Source: Bdellovibrionales bacterium (GTDB lineage: Bacteria; Bdellovibrionota; Bdellovibrionia; Bdellovibrionales; UBA1609). Taken from it: a DNA stretch of 53,639 nucleotides. How positions within the stretch are numbered: position 1 is the stretch's first letter; every line of letters begins with the position of its first letter. Shown piece by piece: positions 35,108 through 44,058 of the stretch. The DNA lies in NCBI GenBank assembly GCA_013216195.1, contig JABSOQ010000009.1:1-53639 (forward strand), read 5' to 3'. A model generated the notes under the pieces. It worked only from the letters and a program-made list of their open reading frames with translations. It was not told the DNA's origin and did no database searches. Both the position numbers and the translations under genes were made by a program.

Positions 35108-35183
35108 GACCCCCCCTGATTAGAAATCAAATATTCGGCATTGCGAAAGCGAAGTCAAGCTGATAGGCCTTGGCAGTAAGGCT

Positions 35184-35825
35184 ATGATGCAAAAAACGGA
35201 AAAAATATCAGTCACTTGTGATGTGGAGTATGTACAGAGTTCCGGCGATAAGCCAGCCTGCACTCTGCTATTACATGGATTTATGCAAACGGCAAATCGC
35301 TTCGCCAAGCAAGTCGAACAGCCCCTCAAGTCGCGAAACAAGCAGTTTCTGTCATTGCAGGCTCCTTACCCCGTCTACAAACAACTGCCAGATCGCTACC
35401 AAGTGGGCTACTCATGGTACTTCTTTGATCCAATTTCTAAGCAACACATTGTCAGCAAAGAAACGGCAACTCGTTTTGTGAAAGAGTGTTTGAAGCATCT
35501 AGATCTTCGAGAGAGCATTGAGACAATAGTTTCGTTTTCGCAAGGCGCTCATTTGGCGCCCCACGTGGCGCGCGTGCTGCCAAATGTAAAGAAAGTGATC
35601 GGAATCGGCGGTAGGTACTATGCCCGTGATTTCGACACAGCACCTAACTTCTCGCTGATTCAAATACACGGCGAAAAAGACCAAGTTGTCGATGTCGAGG
35701 AGACCACTCGGCAGCATGAAGAGCTGTTGAGCCGCGGAATTCCGTCTCATATCAGCCTCTTGCCGGGCGTTGGGCACGAAATTAATGATGCTGTTCGCAC
35801 AGAGTTAAACAATCAGCTTGGTTGA
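35184..35825 (+). CDS. Serine hydrolase of the phospholipase/carboxylesterase type
   Basis: A 213-residue alpha/beta hydrolase. The oxyanion motif is LLLHGFMQ (H31-G32), the nucleophile S119 in SFSQGAH (first Gly of GxSxG is Ser), the acid D166 in HGEKDQVVD and the base H198 in PGVGHEI. The arrangement matches small cytosolic esterases and lysophospholipases such as the carboxylesterase/thioesterase 2 family. No signal peptide is present. The Pho box for the next operon begins 38 bases after its stop, so it is not part of that operon. Confidence 0.8.
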   Translation: MMQKTEKISVTCDVEYVQSSGDKPACTLLLHGFMQTANRFAKQVEQPLKSRNKQFLSLQAPYPVYKQLPDRYQVGYSWYFFDPISKQHIVSKETATRFVKECLKHLDLRESIETIVSFSQGAHLAPHVARVLPNVKKVIGIGGRYYARDFDTAPNFSLIQIHGEKDQVVDVEETTRQHEELLSRGIPSHISLLPGVGHEINDAVRTELNNQLG

Positions 35826-35862
35826 GGCTACCTGAGGTGCTTTCGAGCTCTTTGTTGGAGGT

Positions 35863-35880
35863 CTGACACAATCCTGACAA
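35863..35880 (+). promoter_or_regulatory. Second Pho box, identical to the pst one
   Basis: CTGACACAATCCTGACAA repeats exactly the 18 bases of the pstS-upstream site, again as two CTGACA-type 7-mers with the AATC spacer, followed by A rather than diverging at once. It lies 188 bases before the barrel gene start at 36068, so a 5' leader of roughly 150 bases is implied. Confidence 0.85.
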
Positions 35881-36067
35881 AATCACATTGTTACGAATTG
35901 TGCAGTGTAAACGTTTTTTCTCAAAGTGTTCGGAAACATTGAAAAAAATTAGAGCCTCTAGTACCTCTTTTGGCCAGGGAAGACAGGAAATTGGGGAGGG
36001 GCTTGGCTTCATCCCTATGGGGCTTCCAGCTGTCAGCGAACCGCAAGCGAAGAGGGATTACATTTTC

Positions 36068-37585
36068 ATGTCACATCATTTTAAATTTGCACCTTTGACC
36101 CTAATCTTTCTCGTCACAGCCGTGATGTCTAACGTAGCTCTTGGGCAGAGCAAGCGAACTCGCGTCAGTGAACCTATCACTCCTGAAGTCGATCAGAAGA
36201 ACATCTTTTTAAACGATTTGGGGCCGATTGATCCGAACGTGAAGAAGTACCTGATGGGTACGACCCCAACTGGTGTTTTCGTTGAGTACTTCGATTACGA
36301 AGAGTTCATTTACTCAAGATCAAGAAAAACAGAGATTGGTGATCAGCTCGAGTTAAATATGGCGCTGAGATATCAAATTACCGATTCGACCTTTGGGCGC
36401 TTTCGGTTTGATACTGACCCAAGCTTGAACCGATTTGACAACAAGACCTCCGAGTTCGAATTTCTGATCGGTCACGTGTACAACAACTTCTATTTTCAAG
36501 TCGACTCTTTGCTCAATGTCGATGACCAAGAGAGCTCGAGTGACGACACCAGCGGCTTATCAATCGGGCTGGATCTCGATTCAGAGGACACTCTGATATC
36601 TTACAAGATCAATAACAATCTGCTGTTCACTTTCTTTCCGTTCAATTTCGGTGGCGAAGTGGGTCGAACATTCAACACAGGTGACGTAAACCGTATCTAC
36701 TTCGTTGATGGTTCGCCTAACGCCGTGAACGACGTGCCAACTGGCGATGAGAAGCTGGCAGAGAAAACCATTGGTGGTTTTCAGTTGACCTTTCTCGAAG
36801 ATGCTCAATCAAGTGAGGGCTGGATGCTAGCTCTGGCAGGTGGAGCGGCTACTTATGAGTATCCGGGTAATGCGAGCTTTAACATCTTGAACTCAACACT
36901 TGCGACCACCACAAGGTGGGAGAGAAGAGAAGACATCGGCTACAAAGCCTTGCTTCGTTACACAGCTGAAGACTTTAGGTTTGAGGGTAGGTATGTTGGC
37001 CACACCCAGGCCAGCGAGACTGGTGCCCTTCTTGAAGCTGCTGGTTCGGCCTACATGATCCACCGTTTGGGACGATTTGTTTATGAGACTGAGTACACAG
37101 TCTCAAAGGCCGGTGGTAATCCGTATGAAGTATCTCGGGGTGATCAATGGTTTGCTAACCCAGCTCCTTGGTTTCCTGTTTTTACAGACGCAAACAATGA
37201 ACTCGAAAATTGGATTGGCGAAGTCGGATCAGCCTTCGCCATCAAGGTAGGTATGGAGTCAGACGGCTTAACTCCGTACATTAGCTATCGCCATCATAGT
37301 GAACATTTCGTATACCGTGAGCGATTTTCTGCCCACCTCTTGCGAACTGCACTTGAAGAAAAGAGCCATGGTGGCTTGGATCGATTTGGTATCGGAGCTT
37401 ACTTTCGGTCGGGCCAGTTCGTGTTGAACCCTGAGGTTGAGTACATGGTCGCACAGAATGATGTGTTTTCAAATGCCGGAGATCTAAGACGTGATCGGCA
37501 AAATGCGACCTTTCAGAACGATGACTTTTCGATATTTTTGAAGGTGCAATACAGGTTCGACAGACCGAGACCATTTGAGCCGTAA
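36068..37585 (+). CDS. Outer-membrane beta-barrel candidate of a PhoB-controlled operon
   Basis: The 505-residue precursor has a signal peptide (hydrophobic residues 8-22, cleavage after A-L-G) and a mature protein with alternating beta-strand pattern, Gly/Asn/Asp-rich turns and aromatic girdle-like residues, ending in KVQYRFDRP followed by a short polar tail. That is the picture of an outer-membrane barrel, perhaps a porin; no named family is recognised. ATG at 36068 is chosen because the signal peptide starts there and AGAGGGA lies upstream; in-frame TTG at 35888 would destroy it. The gene is first behind the Pho box, so it is likely induced by phosphate starvation. Confidence 0.75.
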   Translation: MSHHFKFAPLTLIFLVTAVMSNVALGQSKRTRVSEPITPEVDQKNIFLNDLGPIDPNVKKYLMGTTPTGVFVEYFDYEEFIYSRSRKTEIGDQLELNMALRYQITDSTFGRFRFDTDPSLNRFDNKTSEFEFLIGHVYNNFYFQVDSLLNVDDQESSSDDTSGLSIGLDLDSEDTLISYKINNNLLFTFFPFNFGGEVGRTFNTGDVNRIYFVDGSPNAVNDVPTGDEKLAEKTIGGFQLTFLEDAQSSEGWMLALAGGAATYEYPGNASFNILNSTLATTTRWERREDIGYKALLRYTAEDFRFEGRYVGHTQASETGALLEAAGSAYMIHRLGRFVYETEYTVSKAGGNPYEVSRGDQWFANPAPWFPVFTDANNELENWIGEVGSAFAIKVGMESDGLTPYISYRHHSEHFVYRERFSAHLLRTALEEKSHGGLDRFGIGAYFRSGQFVLNPEVEYMVAQNDVFSNAGDLRRDRQNATFQNDDFSIFLKVQYRFDRPRPFEP

Positions 37586-37622
37586 AGGTTTAGTGAAGCT
37601 TCTAACTTGAGGGGAATTCGAT

Positions 37623-39392
37623 ATGTCAAAACTGCAGGTTAAGTTCTTGAGACAGCTGCGTCGATCTCTAGCGCTGGTCATGGTTTCTATTGCTGTTTTG
37701 TGCAGCCTAGGTTGTGAAAACGAAGCCCCACCCAAAAGTAGCGGCAAGTATGATCAGCTCATTAAAGACGTCAATGAAACCCAAGTGCGCATTGAAAGAC
37801 GTTACTTATTGAAGCAAGTTTCTAATCAAGAGCGGCTGTATTACGTCGAGGGGCTAGAGCTCATACAAAATGGGTTTTCTATCTTAAATGTAGAGCCCGA
37901 CAGCAAGCCTGCGGTTGGTATGATTGACCGTGGTATTTCACTTTTGCGGCGCTATGAGAATCTCGAAAGAGACCAGTCTGTGATTCGATCTCTACTACAA
38001 AGAGTAGGTGGGGCTGTGGTGCCGGTTGCCGACCAGTTAAAAGTCGAGCTATCTGAGCGTTGGATTGTTTGGAACACAGAATTCTCTGAGGCTACCTTAA
38101 CCAACTCTGGTTTTTTGATGTTTCCTGACGGCACTTGGAGCACTCGCATTGTGATTAACGGTTTAAGGCAAATTGCAATTTTTCGTAGCAATGCCTTTAC
38201 CAATTATGTGCCAAACTCATGGTTGGTTTTGCCAGCTATGGACCTGACTAAAGTGAGAAACCCTGCAATTAGACTTGAGCATGGAATCAAAATCGGGCAA
38301 GCCGGGGCAGCCCCGTTTGATCAAAGGTTTTTTCAGCTGAAGACCTTTAAAATTAAGGTCTCGACCACATATGTGGGTGGCGTCGATAAGCCTTGGCGTA
38401 TGAAAGATTGCGAGCTGATTCAAGATTCTGAAACGGGAGAGTGGCGTAGAGAAGTGCTCGGTGAAGAGTGCGACTGGATGACTTACGATACCAATGCCAC
38501 TGAAATGCTGACCAATGATTTCTATGCCAGTTTTACTCCAGTTATCCCACTAGATGAGTACCGTGAAAAGAATGTCACTATCGCATTTGTGATCGATCAA
38601 ACACCATTGAAATATGACCCCCTTTCTTGCGATGGGTATTATTCTCCAGCCACTTGTCGCAGTGAGCTTGAAGAGCCAATCGAACTTCAAAAGCACTTTG
38701 TAGACTGGGAGCTTCGCTCGTTTGAGCTATTAGGCATGGGGCAAGTTGAGTTTCCTGGTGATGTCAGGCAGAAGACTTTAATTAATCACTCATTTGCTGA
38801 GCCTAGAATTACTGATCATGAAGTTCTAGAGGGGCCGAATAATAAGGCTCGGACATTTAAGCCAGGTGGTCGTGGCGCGAATCGTCCTCCTGAGTGGATC
38901 ATTGTTGACAGTCGACCTGGTCGGCCTGCGAGCTCAGGGGTGATAAGCCCAGTTTATGACATTTCATCGACCCAAGATCTAAAGTTTGGGATGCGTGAGA
39001 CAATTCGGTTCAATTTTGATGAGTCTGTCGAACGAACCTTGGTTCCTTACCAAGTTTTGTACTCTTATGATTACGAGGGTGGCGATGTTCTGGCCGCCAA
39101 TTGGAACCTAGTTGTGCGTGACAAAGCTGCTGACCGCTTTGATCGTCAAAGCTGGGAAGGCAACACGATTAGTGGGGTGCCACTTGATGCCTCTCAGACA
39201 GGTAGAGTGACCTTTTTGTTTTGGTACAAATCAGAGCTAGATATGTTGTGGCAAGTGATCAACTACAACGTTAAGGGTGTGGGAGATGAGGCTGGAGTGA
39301 TTGACTACACATCTCCGCCATCAGTTTCAGGGCCGTGGGTTGATATTCTACCTCCATCGGATGGCGATTCTGAGGACGGGGGAGAGCTCTAA
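37623..39392 (+). CDS. Lipoprotein of unknown function in the Pho-box operon
   Basis: A 589-residue lipoprotein precursor: basic N-terminus, hydrophobic core and lipobox L-C-S-L-G-C with the lipidated C31. After a short helical N-terminal part (about 40-115, charged with many Arg/Glu) the rest is beta-rich, with repeated aromatic-containing strands and two cysteine-bearing loops (KDCELIQDSETG and SCDGYYSPATCRS). The ribosome site GAGGGGAA is good. It is 37 bases after the barrel gene and its TAA overlaps the nuclease ATG, so the three genes form one unit. No family recognised. Confidence 0.75.
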   Translation: MSKLQVKFLRQLRRSLALVMVSIAVLCSLGCENEAPPKSSGKYDQLIKDVNETQVRIERRYLLKQVSNQERLYYVEGLELIQNGFSILNVEPDSKPAVGMIDRGISLLRRYENLERDQSVIRSLLQRVGGAVVPVADQLKVELSERWIVWNTEFSEATLTNSGFLMFPDGTWSTRIVINGLRQIAIFRSNAFTNYVPNSWLVLPAMDLTKVRNPAIRLEHGIKIGQAGAAPFDQRFFQLKTFKIKVSTTYVGGVDKPWRMKDCELIQDSETGEWRREVLGEECDWMTYDTNATEMLTNDFYASFTPVIPLDEYREKNVTIAFVIDQTPLKYDPLSCDGYYSPATCRSELEEPIELQKHFVDWELRSFELLGMGQVEFPGDVRQKTLINHSFAEPRITDHEVLEGPNNKARTFKPGGRGANRPPEWIIVDSRPGRPASSGVISPVYDISSTQDLKFGMRETIRFNFDESVERTLVPYQVLYSYDYEGGDVLAANWNLVVRDKAADRFDRQSWEGNTISGVPLDASQTGRVTFLFWYKSELDMLWQVINYNVKGVGDEAGVIDYTSPPSVSGPWVDILPPSDGDSEDGGEL

Positions 39393-42292
39393 TGAGTTTG
39401 CGTTGGCGATTGATCATTTTCGGTCTTGTTGCTGCAACCATCGCTGGTTGTGGCGATGATCCTGTCGGGCAAGATCGCCCAACGTATGTGATTTCTGCCA
39501 AGCACAAAGGTCAACGCTCAACCACGGCAGGTAACTTGATTACCACAGCCATGCGCCAGGTTCACAAGCTTGATGTCGTGTTGTACCCAGTTGACTTTCT
39601 CAATGAGCAGAAGGCAGCAGTGTTTAAGCCAGGTATGACGGCTGAAGAAAAGCAAAAGGTTCTCGATTACTACCCAGACCTATTCATGGACAATTTTCTG
39701 ACAGGTACGATGAAGGGTAGAGACATCAAGGCCTTCGTTCGTGAACGTGCAGCCTACAAGTATCAACTCGATGTGGAGCCGGCAGGTATCGTCTACTCCG
39801 TAGGCTTTAACGCAGGTATTGAAACCACTGGCAATGGTAACTTCATGTTCGATTGGAACTCGGAGCTTGAAGACAATCGTTATTACCGTGTGGCCGTTAG
39901 TGAGATGATGTACCAAGATTTGGGCACTTGTTTTCCGTGTTATTTGTGGGGTGACAACATGAACTTTCGCCTCAACCTCACGGGTGACATTATTTCAGCT
40001 AAGAAGGCCTTGGCTGAATTTCTAGATGGAAGTTATGCCTGGCCGTGGTTGAATCAAATTCGAGCGAGGGTGTTTCGAGCCAAAAGAGTTAATGAGAATG
40101 CTAGACCCGCTGCCGTGTACGAAATTCAAGGCGAGAAGCACATTTCGCCACTACACAACCACCGTGTAATTACCAGGGGTGTCGTAACGGCTTTAGGCGT
40201 AAATCTTTGGTACCCCGGGGGTATGGATCTCTACATTCAAGATCAGCAAGGCGATGGGAACCCAGCCACATCAGATGGGGTTCACGTCTACCTAGAAAAA
40301 GAAACAGAGTTGCTCTCTATTGGAGATCTCATTGAGGTCACTGGTGTGGTTTATGAGCAAATGTCTGAGGGCAGTTACACCTCGAGAACTTCTATTCGTG
40401 AAGTTTCAGATGTCAATGTGCTTAAGAGAGGGGTGCAACTTCCGGAGCCAGTCAGGCTTGGTAAGGGTGGCCGTAAGATTCCTACAGAGAAGATATCAAG
40501 CTACATTGGCTCGATAAATGAAAAGTCATTTTTAAAACTGTCTGATGCTTTTGATTTTTACGAGAGCCTTGAGGGTATGAGAGTTTCGGTTCGTGATATC
40601 AAGGTTACTGGCTTTCGAGGTGGTAACGAGGACCACGAGTCTTCTAACGATAGAGCACGTGGCTATCTCAATATTCACTTTCTTGCCGATGCAGCCTTTG
40701 ATGATCATCCACAGATGACAACTGATGGAAAAGGGATCTTCGCTGATATCTCGAAGCGAGATTGGAACCCTGAGATTATGCAAATTGCTACCAACCACTT
40801 GAGTTTGGGTATTGATCCGACCTACGTGTTTAACGTCGGTGACCGTATACCGGGCGAGTTCACAGGTGTTCTTGGTTTTGAACGAAATATTTTTGGCGAT
40901 GGTCATTACTCTCTGGTTCTGACAAGCCCAGAGGCATTTGCACCGGTTTATAGATTTCTTGAGCAGAAGTGTGAGGGGATCAAGCAGAAGATGATTGCTG
41001 ATGGCTTCCTAGACACTCTGACGCCTGAGGAGAAAAAGGCAATTGATGAAGATCAATGCAGTGAGCTCAGATCTCATGAGCAGACATTTTTGGGCTCAGC
41101 ACGAAACCTCGCGAAGTTGCCTTACTATGCACAGCTGAAGAAAACTGTTCCGTTGAGATTGCGGCAGCCCAAGAATATGACCTTAAAAGCGACTGATGAT
41201 CATCTAACAGTGGCATCATTCAATGTAGAGAATTTAGCAGGCAATGAACCAAGACGTATAGCCATTTTGGCGCGCTCAATTGTTGAGAACTTGAAGTGCC
41301 CTGACATAGTGAGCTTGGTTGAAATTCAAGATGATAACGGCACTGACTTTACACAAGGGTCGGCTGCACAAGGCACCTTAGATCAGTTGGTGTCTTTGAT
41401 TGAAGTCGAAAAAGATGCCAAAGAAGAGCCGCTTGAAATGGCGATCGATGCTCGCGGCCTGAAGTTAGCAGATGTCGTGAGCACAACAGAGCTTGGGGCC
41501 TATTCAGCCAAGCCTGATGCGCTTGATGTTTTGGGCGTATCTGATCAGCATCACTCTGTGGAAGAGGTAGCACTCGATAGCTTTATTCATTGTGATTCGG
41601 CCTACGGCATCGTCAATATTGATCCTCTAGAAAATGCAGAAGGTGGAAAGCCAGGTGGTAACATTCGCGTCGCTTTCATCTACAAGAAAGATAAAATTAG
41701 CTTTCGCCGCAGAGAACTGCCATCGCCGAGAACTGACACTGTTGTGAATCGTAACGGTGACTTGAATTACAATCCTGGCCGTATCTACCCGAACCATCCA
41801 GCATTTGCCGGTTCAAGACGAAGTACGATTGCCCAGTTTAGCTATAAGGGCGAAAGCATCTATTTCATCGGCAATCACTTTAACTCGAAGCTGGGTGATC
41901 GTTCACCTTGGCACAATGAGCAGCCAGTTATTTTCAAATCAGAGCGACGACGAATCCCTATGGCAGAGGTAATTCGAGAGTACTCTCAGCGAATTTTGAT
42001 GGCTGACCCAAAAGCCAATATTTTTGTTGTTGGTGATTTCAATGCTTTTATGGAAGAGGCCTCAATGCGGGTCTTAAAGGGTAAAATTCTGGTAAGTTTG
42101 ACCCAAGAGATGTTGCCCATGTCAGACCGCTACACAACCAATCATAACGGTAATTCTCAGTCTCTCGATTACATTTTTGTGAATAAAGAGATGATGAACA
42201 AGTGCCCTGAGGTGCGGGTTATTCATATGAACTCTGACTTTATGGGTCGTATTGCTGACCATGACCCCGTGTTGGCGAGATTTTGCTTCTAG
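39392..42292 (+). CDS. Large lipoprotein nuclease with OB-fold and endonuclease/exonuclease/phosphatase domain
   Basis: A 966-residue lipoprotein (lipobox A-T-I-A-G-C, C20). A YhcR/ExeM-type OB-fold lies near 250-345 (R-G-V-V-T-A, LYIQDQQGDGNPATSDGVHV, then GDLIEVTGVVYE). The C-terminal EEP domain, about 605-966, has ASFNVENL, SLVEIQDDNG, the Asn/His of GNHFNSKLGD, GDFNAF near 880 and the terminal DHDPV, so all catalytic elements are seen. ExeM/NucH-like enzymes with this layout are extracellular DNases. Under the upstream Pho box it would release phosphate from environmental or prey nucleic acid. It overlaps the preceding lipoprotein gene. Confidence 0.88.
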   Translation: MSLRWRLIIFGLVAATIAGCGDDPVGQDRPTYVISAKHKGQRSTTAGNLITTAMRQVHKLDVVLYPVDFLNEQKAAVFKPGMTAEEKQKVLDYYPDLFMDNFLTGTMKGRDIKAFVRERAAYKYQLDVEPAGIVYSVGFNAGIETTGNGNFMFDWNSELEDNRYYRVAVSEMMYQDLGTCFPCYLWGDNMNFRLNLTGDIISAKKALAEFLDGSYAWPWLNQIRARVFRAKRVNENARPAAVYEIQGEKHISPLHNHRVITRGVVTALGVNLWYPGGMDLYIQDQQGDGNPATSDGVHVYLEKETELLSIGDLIEVTGVVYEQMSEGSYTSRTSIREVSDVNVLKRGVQLPEPVRLGKGGRKIPTEKISSYIGSINEKSFLKLSDAFDFYESLEGMRVSVRDIKVTGFRGGNEDHESSNDRARGYLNIHFLADAAFDDHPQMTTDGKGIFADISKRDWNPEIMQIATNHLSLGIDPTYVFNVGDRIPGEFTGVLGFERNIFGDGHYSLVLTSPEAFAPVYRFLEQKCEGIKQKMIADGFLDTLTPEEKKAIDEDQCSELRSHEQTFLGSARNLAKLPYYAQLKKTVPLRLRQPKNMTLKATDDHLTVASFNVENLAGNEPRRIAILARSIVENLKCPDIVSLVEIQDDNGTDFTQGSAAQGTLDQLVSLIEVEKDAKEEPLEMAIDARGLKLADVVSTTELGAYSAKPDALDVLGVSDQHHSVEEVALDSFIHCDSAYGIVNIDPLENAEGGKPGGNIRVAFIYKKDKISFRRRELPSPRTDTVVNRNGDLNYNPGRIYPNHPAFAGSRRSTIAQFSYKGESIYFIGNHFNSKLGDRSPWHNEQPVIFKSERRRIPMAEVIREYSQRILMADPKANIFVVGDFNAFMEEASMRVLKGKILVSLTQEMLPMSDRYTTNHNGNSQSLDYIFVNKEMMNKCPEVRVIHMNSDFMGRIADHDPVLARFCF

Positions 42293-42313
42293 CTCGTTTT
42301 GCGAGTTGCTGAG

Positions 42314-42335
42314 TGCCGGTTGCATTTCGCCGGCA
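42314..42335 (+). terminator. Hairpin after the nuclease gene, weak terminator candidate
   Basis: TGCCGG at 42314-42319 pairs with CCGGCA at 42330-42335 over a 10-base loop. A short T run (CTTTT) comes 10 bases later, too far for a strong intrinsic terminator, so partial readthrough into the next gene is possible. Confidence 0.4.
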
Positions 42336-42354
42336 GATCTGATCTTTTAAAGCT

Positions 42355-43332
42355 ATGACATCTCGAAGTACAAAATATTTAGTTCTCATCGCTTTGTTGT
42401 TCTTGCCAATTCAAATGCAGTTTTCAAGCCTTGCCGTCGCTCAGCCTGAGCCAACTCAAACTGCTTCAAAAACGTTAAGTGATCAAAGTCAGGCTGACAT
42501 TGAAGATGAAGAAGTCAAAACAATAGCCATGCTTTCGACAGATTCAGAGCGAGTCATTATGGGCGGAACAGCGGTTGTCAAAGCTGATGAAAGGGTCGAA
42601 AAGCTGGTGCTCATTGGTGGCACAGCTGAAGTCTATGGTGAAGTCTCAGAGCTTGTGGTGGTTGGTGGATACCTGAAGCTTCAAGACACTGCAAAGATCA
42701 CTGATGACTTGGTGTTGGTGGGTGGTTACATGGACCGGCACCCAGAGGCTCAGGTGCTGGGTAAGCAGGTCGACATCATGTTGCCGGTCTCAGAAGATGG
42801 TTGGAAGAAGCTGACCCGCGACCTGAAGCAACAGTACTTAGACGACTACATGGAAGAGAATCAGTGGATTGGGTACTTGAGTTCTGTGATCAAGATTTTT
42901 GTACTCATGTGCTTTGCTGGTCTTGGTTGGTTGTTCGCACCTGGTCTAATGAGGCGCACCTCGACCTACTTAAGACAGAACCTTCTTTGGAGTGGGGTAG
43001 TGGGCATCGGCACAACGGTTCTTATTCTGCCTCTCACGATGTTTCTGATTTTGTCACTGGTAGGCATACCTTTGCTGCCCTTGCAGTTCTCGCTCTTGAT
43101 ACTGTTCGTGATCTTTGGAGAGATTCACATTGCTGCATGGTTGACTCATCGGTTTTTCGATACCCGCTCTTTTTCTGTATTGGGCAATGGTCTCGGTTTG
43201 ATCTTTCTTGAGTCGCTAAGCTTTTTGCCTTTTGGGGCCTTGCCGAAATGGATTCTTATTCTTGTAGGATTAGGAGCGACTTCACGAGTGTTTAATCAGA
43301 GGCTATTCGCAAAGTTAAACGACGAATCTTAA
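42355..43332 (+). CDS. Exported bactofilin-like repeat protein with membrane segments
   Basis: A 325-residue precursor with a signal peptide (hydrophobic LIALLFLP, cleavage likely after A-V-A), a polar linker and a beta-helix-like repeat from about 63-130: V-I-M-G-G-T-A, L-I-G-G-T-A-E, V-V-G-G-Y-L and V-L-V-G-G-Y each spaced by about 20 residues, as in bactofilin or polymer-forming proteins. About four hydrophobic segments follow from residue 180. A periplasmic repeat tethered to the inner membrane is the simplest topology. No functional family can be named. It lies 62 bases after the nuclease gene. Confidence 0.65.
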   Translation: MTSRSTKYLVLIALLFLPIQMQFSSLAVAQPEPTQTASKTLSDQSQADIEDEEVKTIAMLSTDSERVIMGGTAVVKADERVEKLVLIGGTAEVYGEVSELVVVGGYLKLQDTAKITDDLVLVGGYMDRHPEAQVLGKQVDIMLPVSEDGWKKLTRDLKQQYLDDYMEENQWIGYLSSVIKIFVLMCFAGLGWLFAPGLMRRTSTYLRQNLLWSGVVGIGTTVLILPLTMFLILSLVGIPLLPLQFSLLILFVIFGEIHIAAWLTHRFFDTRSFSVLGNGLGLIFLESLSFLPFGALPKWILILVGLGATSRVFNQRLFAKLNDES

Positions 43333-43504
43333 GCGGTGACGGGCTATTGACTGCTGCAATTCGGCAGACGTGAATTTGACGAGAGCGGCAGCCGTTTGAC
43401 GCTTTTAGGGTCCAGCGACAATACTTTGTAGGCAATTTCTGAGTCAGTAGCAAGGGTGGGGAGAGTGAGTTCTGTACTTTGAGTTGGCAAAGCTGAGCTA
43501 ACTA

Positions 43505-43783
43505 CTAGTGCAGGCCGTGATCTTTCACTCTTGCGACGAGATCACAGGCTGGACATTTGGCCTGTTCCTTCAGCGTGAATTCGTTATCTCCAATATCGAC
43601 TTCGATCACAAGCTCAGTGGCACAAAGGGGGCAGTTGTTTTGTGTATCAACAAAAGCCTCATGCAGTTCAGCTTGGTTGCTGTCTTGAGTTTTTGGTTGG
43701 CTCTTTGAATTCTCTGGCTTTCTCGATTTTTCTTGCACGTATCCCCCACAAATACTTCTTATTTTACGACCTGATGGCTCCAT
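43505..43783 (-). CDS. Small zinc-ribbon protein
   Basis: The 92-residue protein has a polar, Lys/Gln/Ser-rich N-terminal half and a C-terminal zinc ribbon: CPLC and CPAC separated by about 24 residues of beta-hairpin character (ELVIEVDIGDNEF). It should bind one zinc ion structurally; the partner is unknown. ATG at 43783 is used (TTG immediately before it is in frame). It is isolated: about 170 bases upstream of its 3' end and about 275 bases beyond its start (43784-44058) hold no recognisable gene. Confidence 0.55.
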   Translation of the reverse strand: MEPSGRKIRSICGGYVQEKSRKPENSKSQPKTQDSNQAELHEAFVDTQNNCPLCATELVIEVDIGDNEFTLKEQAKCPACDLVARVKDHGLH

Positions 43784-44058
43784 CAAATTGTCTAAAAATT
43801 CAGCCGCCTAAGTCTTAATTAAGGGTCGAGAGGTAAAACTTGTCTACGCAATCTCAACTCTTCGCTGTCTGTCATGTGCAAGATCGGTGCTCAACCTTAA
43901 GTCTGCTAGAGAAAGATCTAGTTACGAATGGTAAGACGTGATGGCGGCTTGGTAGGCATAGCCTTCAACTGTGGCCGCCCGAATGCCGAATAGTAGATAT
44001 CCCCGTGAGAGAAATTGAATCCACTCTGGCGAGGTTTTCGGGAAGAGGAGCTTAGGTT

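Noticed and set aside
35888-36067. N-terminal extension of the barrel protein from TTG
   Set aside because: It would bury the signal peptide that begins at 36068 and it lies right after the Pho box.
43784-44058. Possible small RNA or tRNA gene in a 275-base gap
   Set aside because: No cloverleaf, no hairpin followed by T tract and no coding frame could be found.
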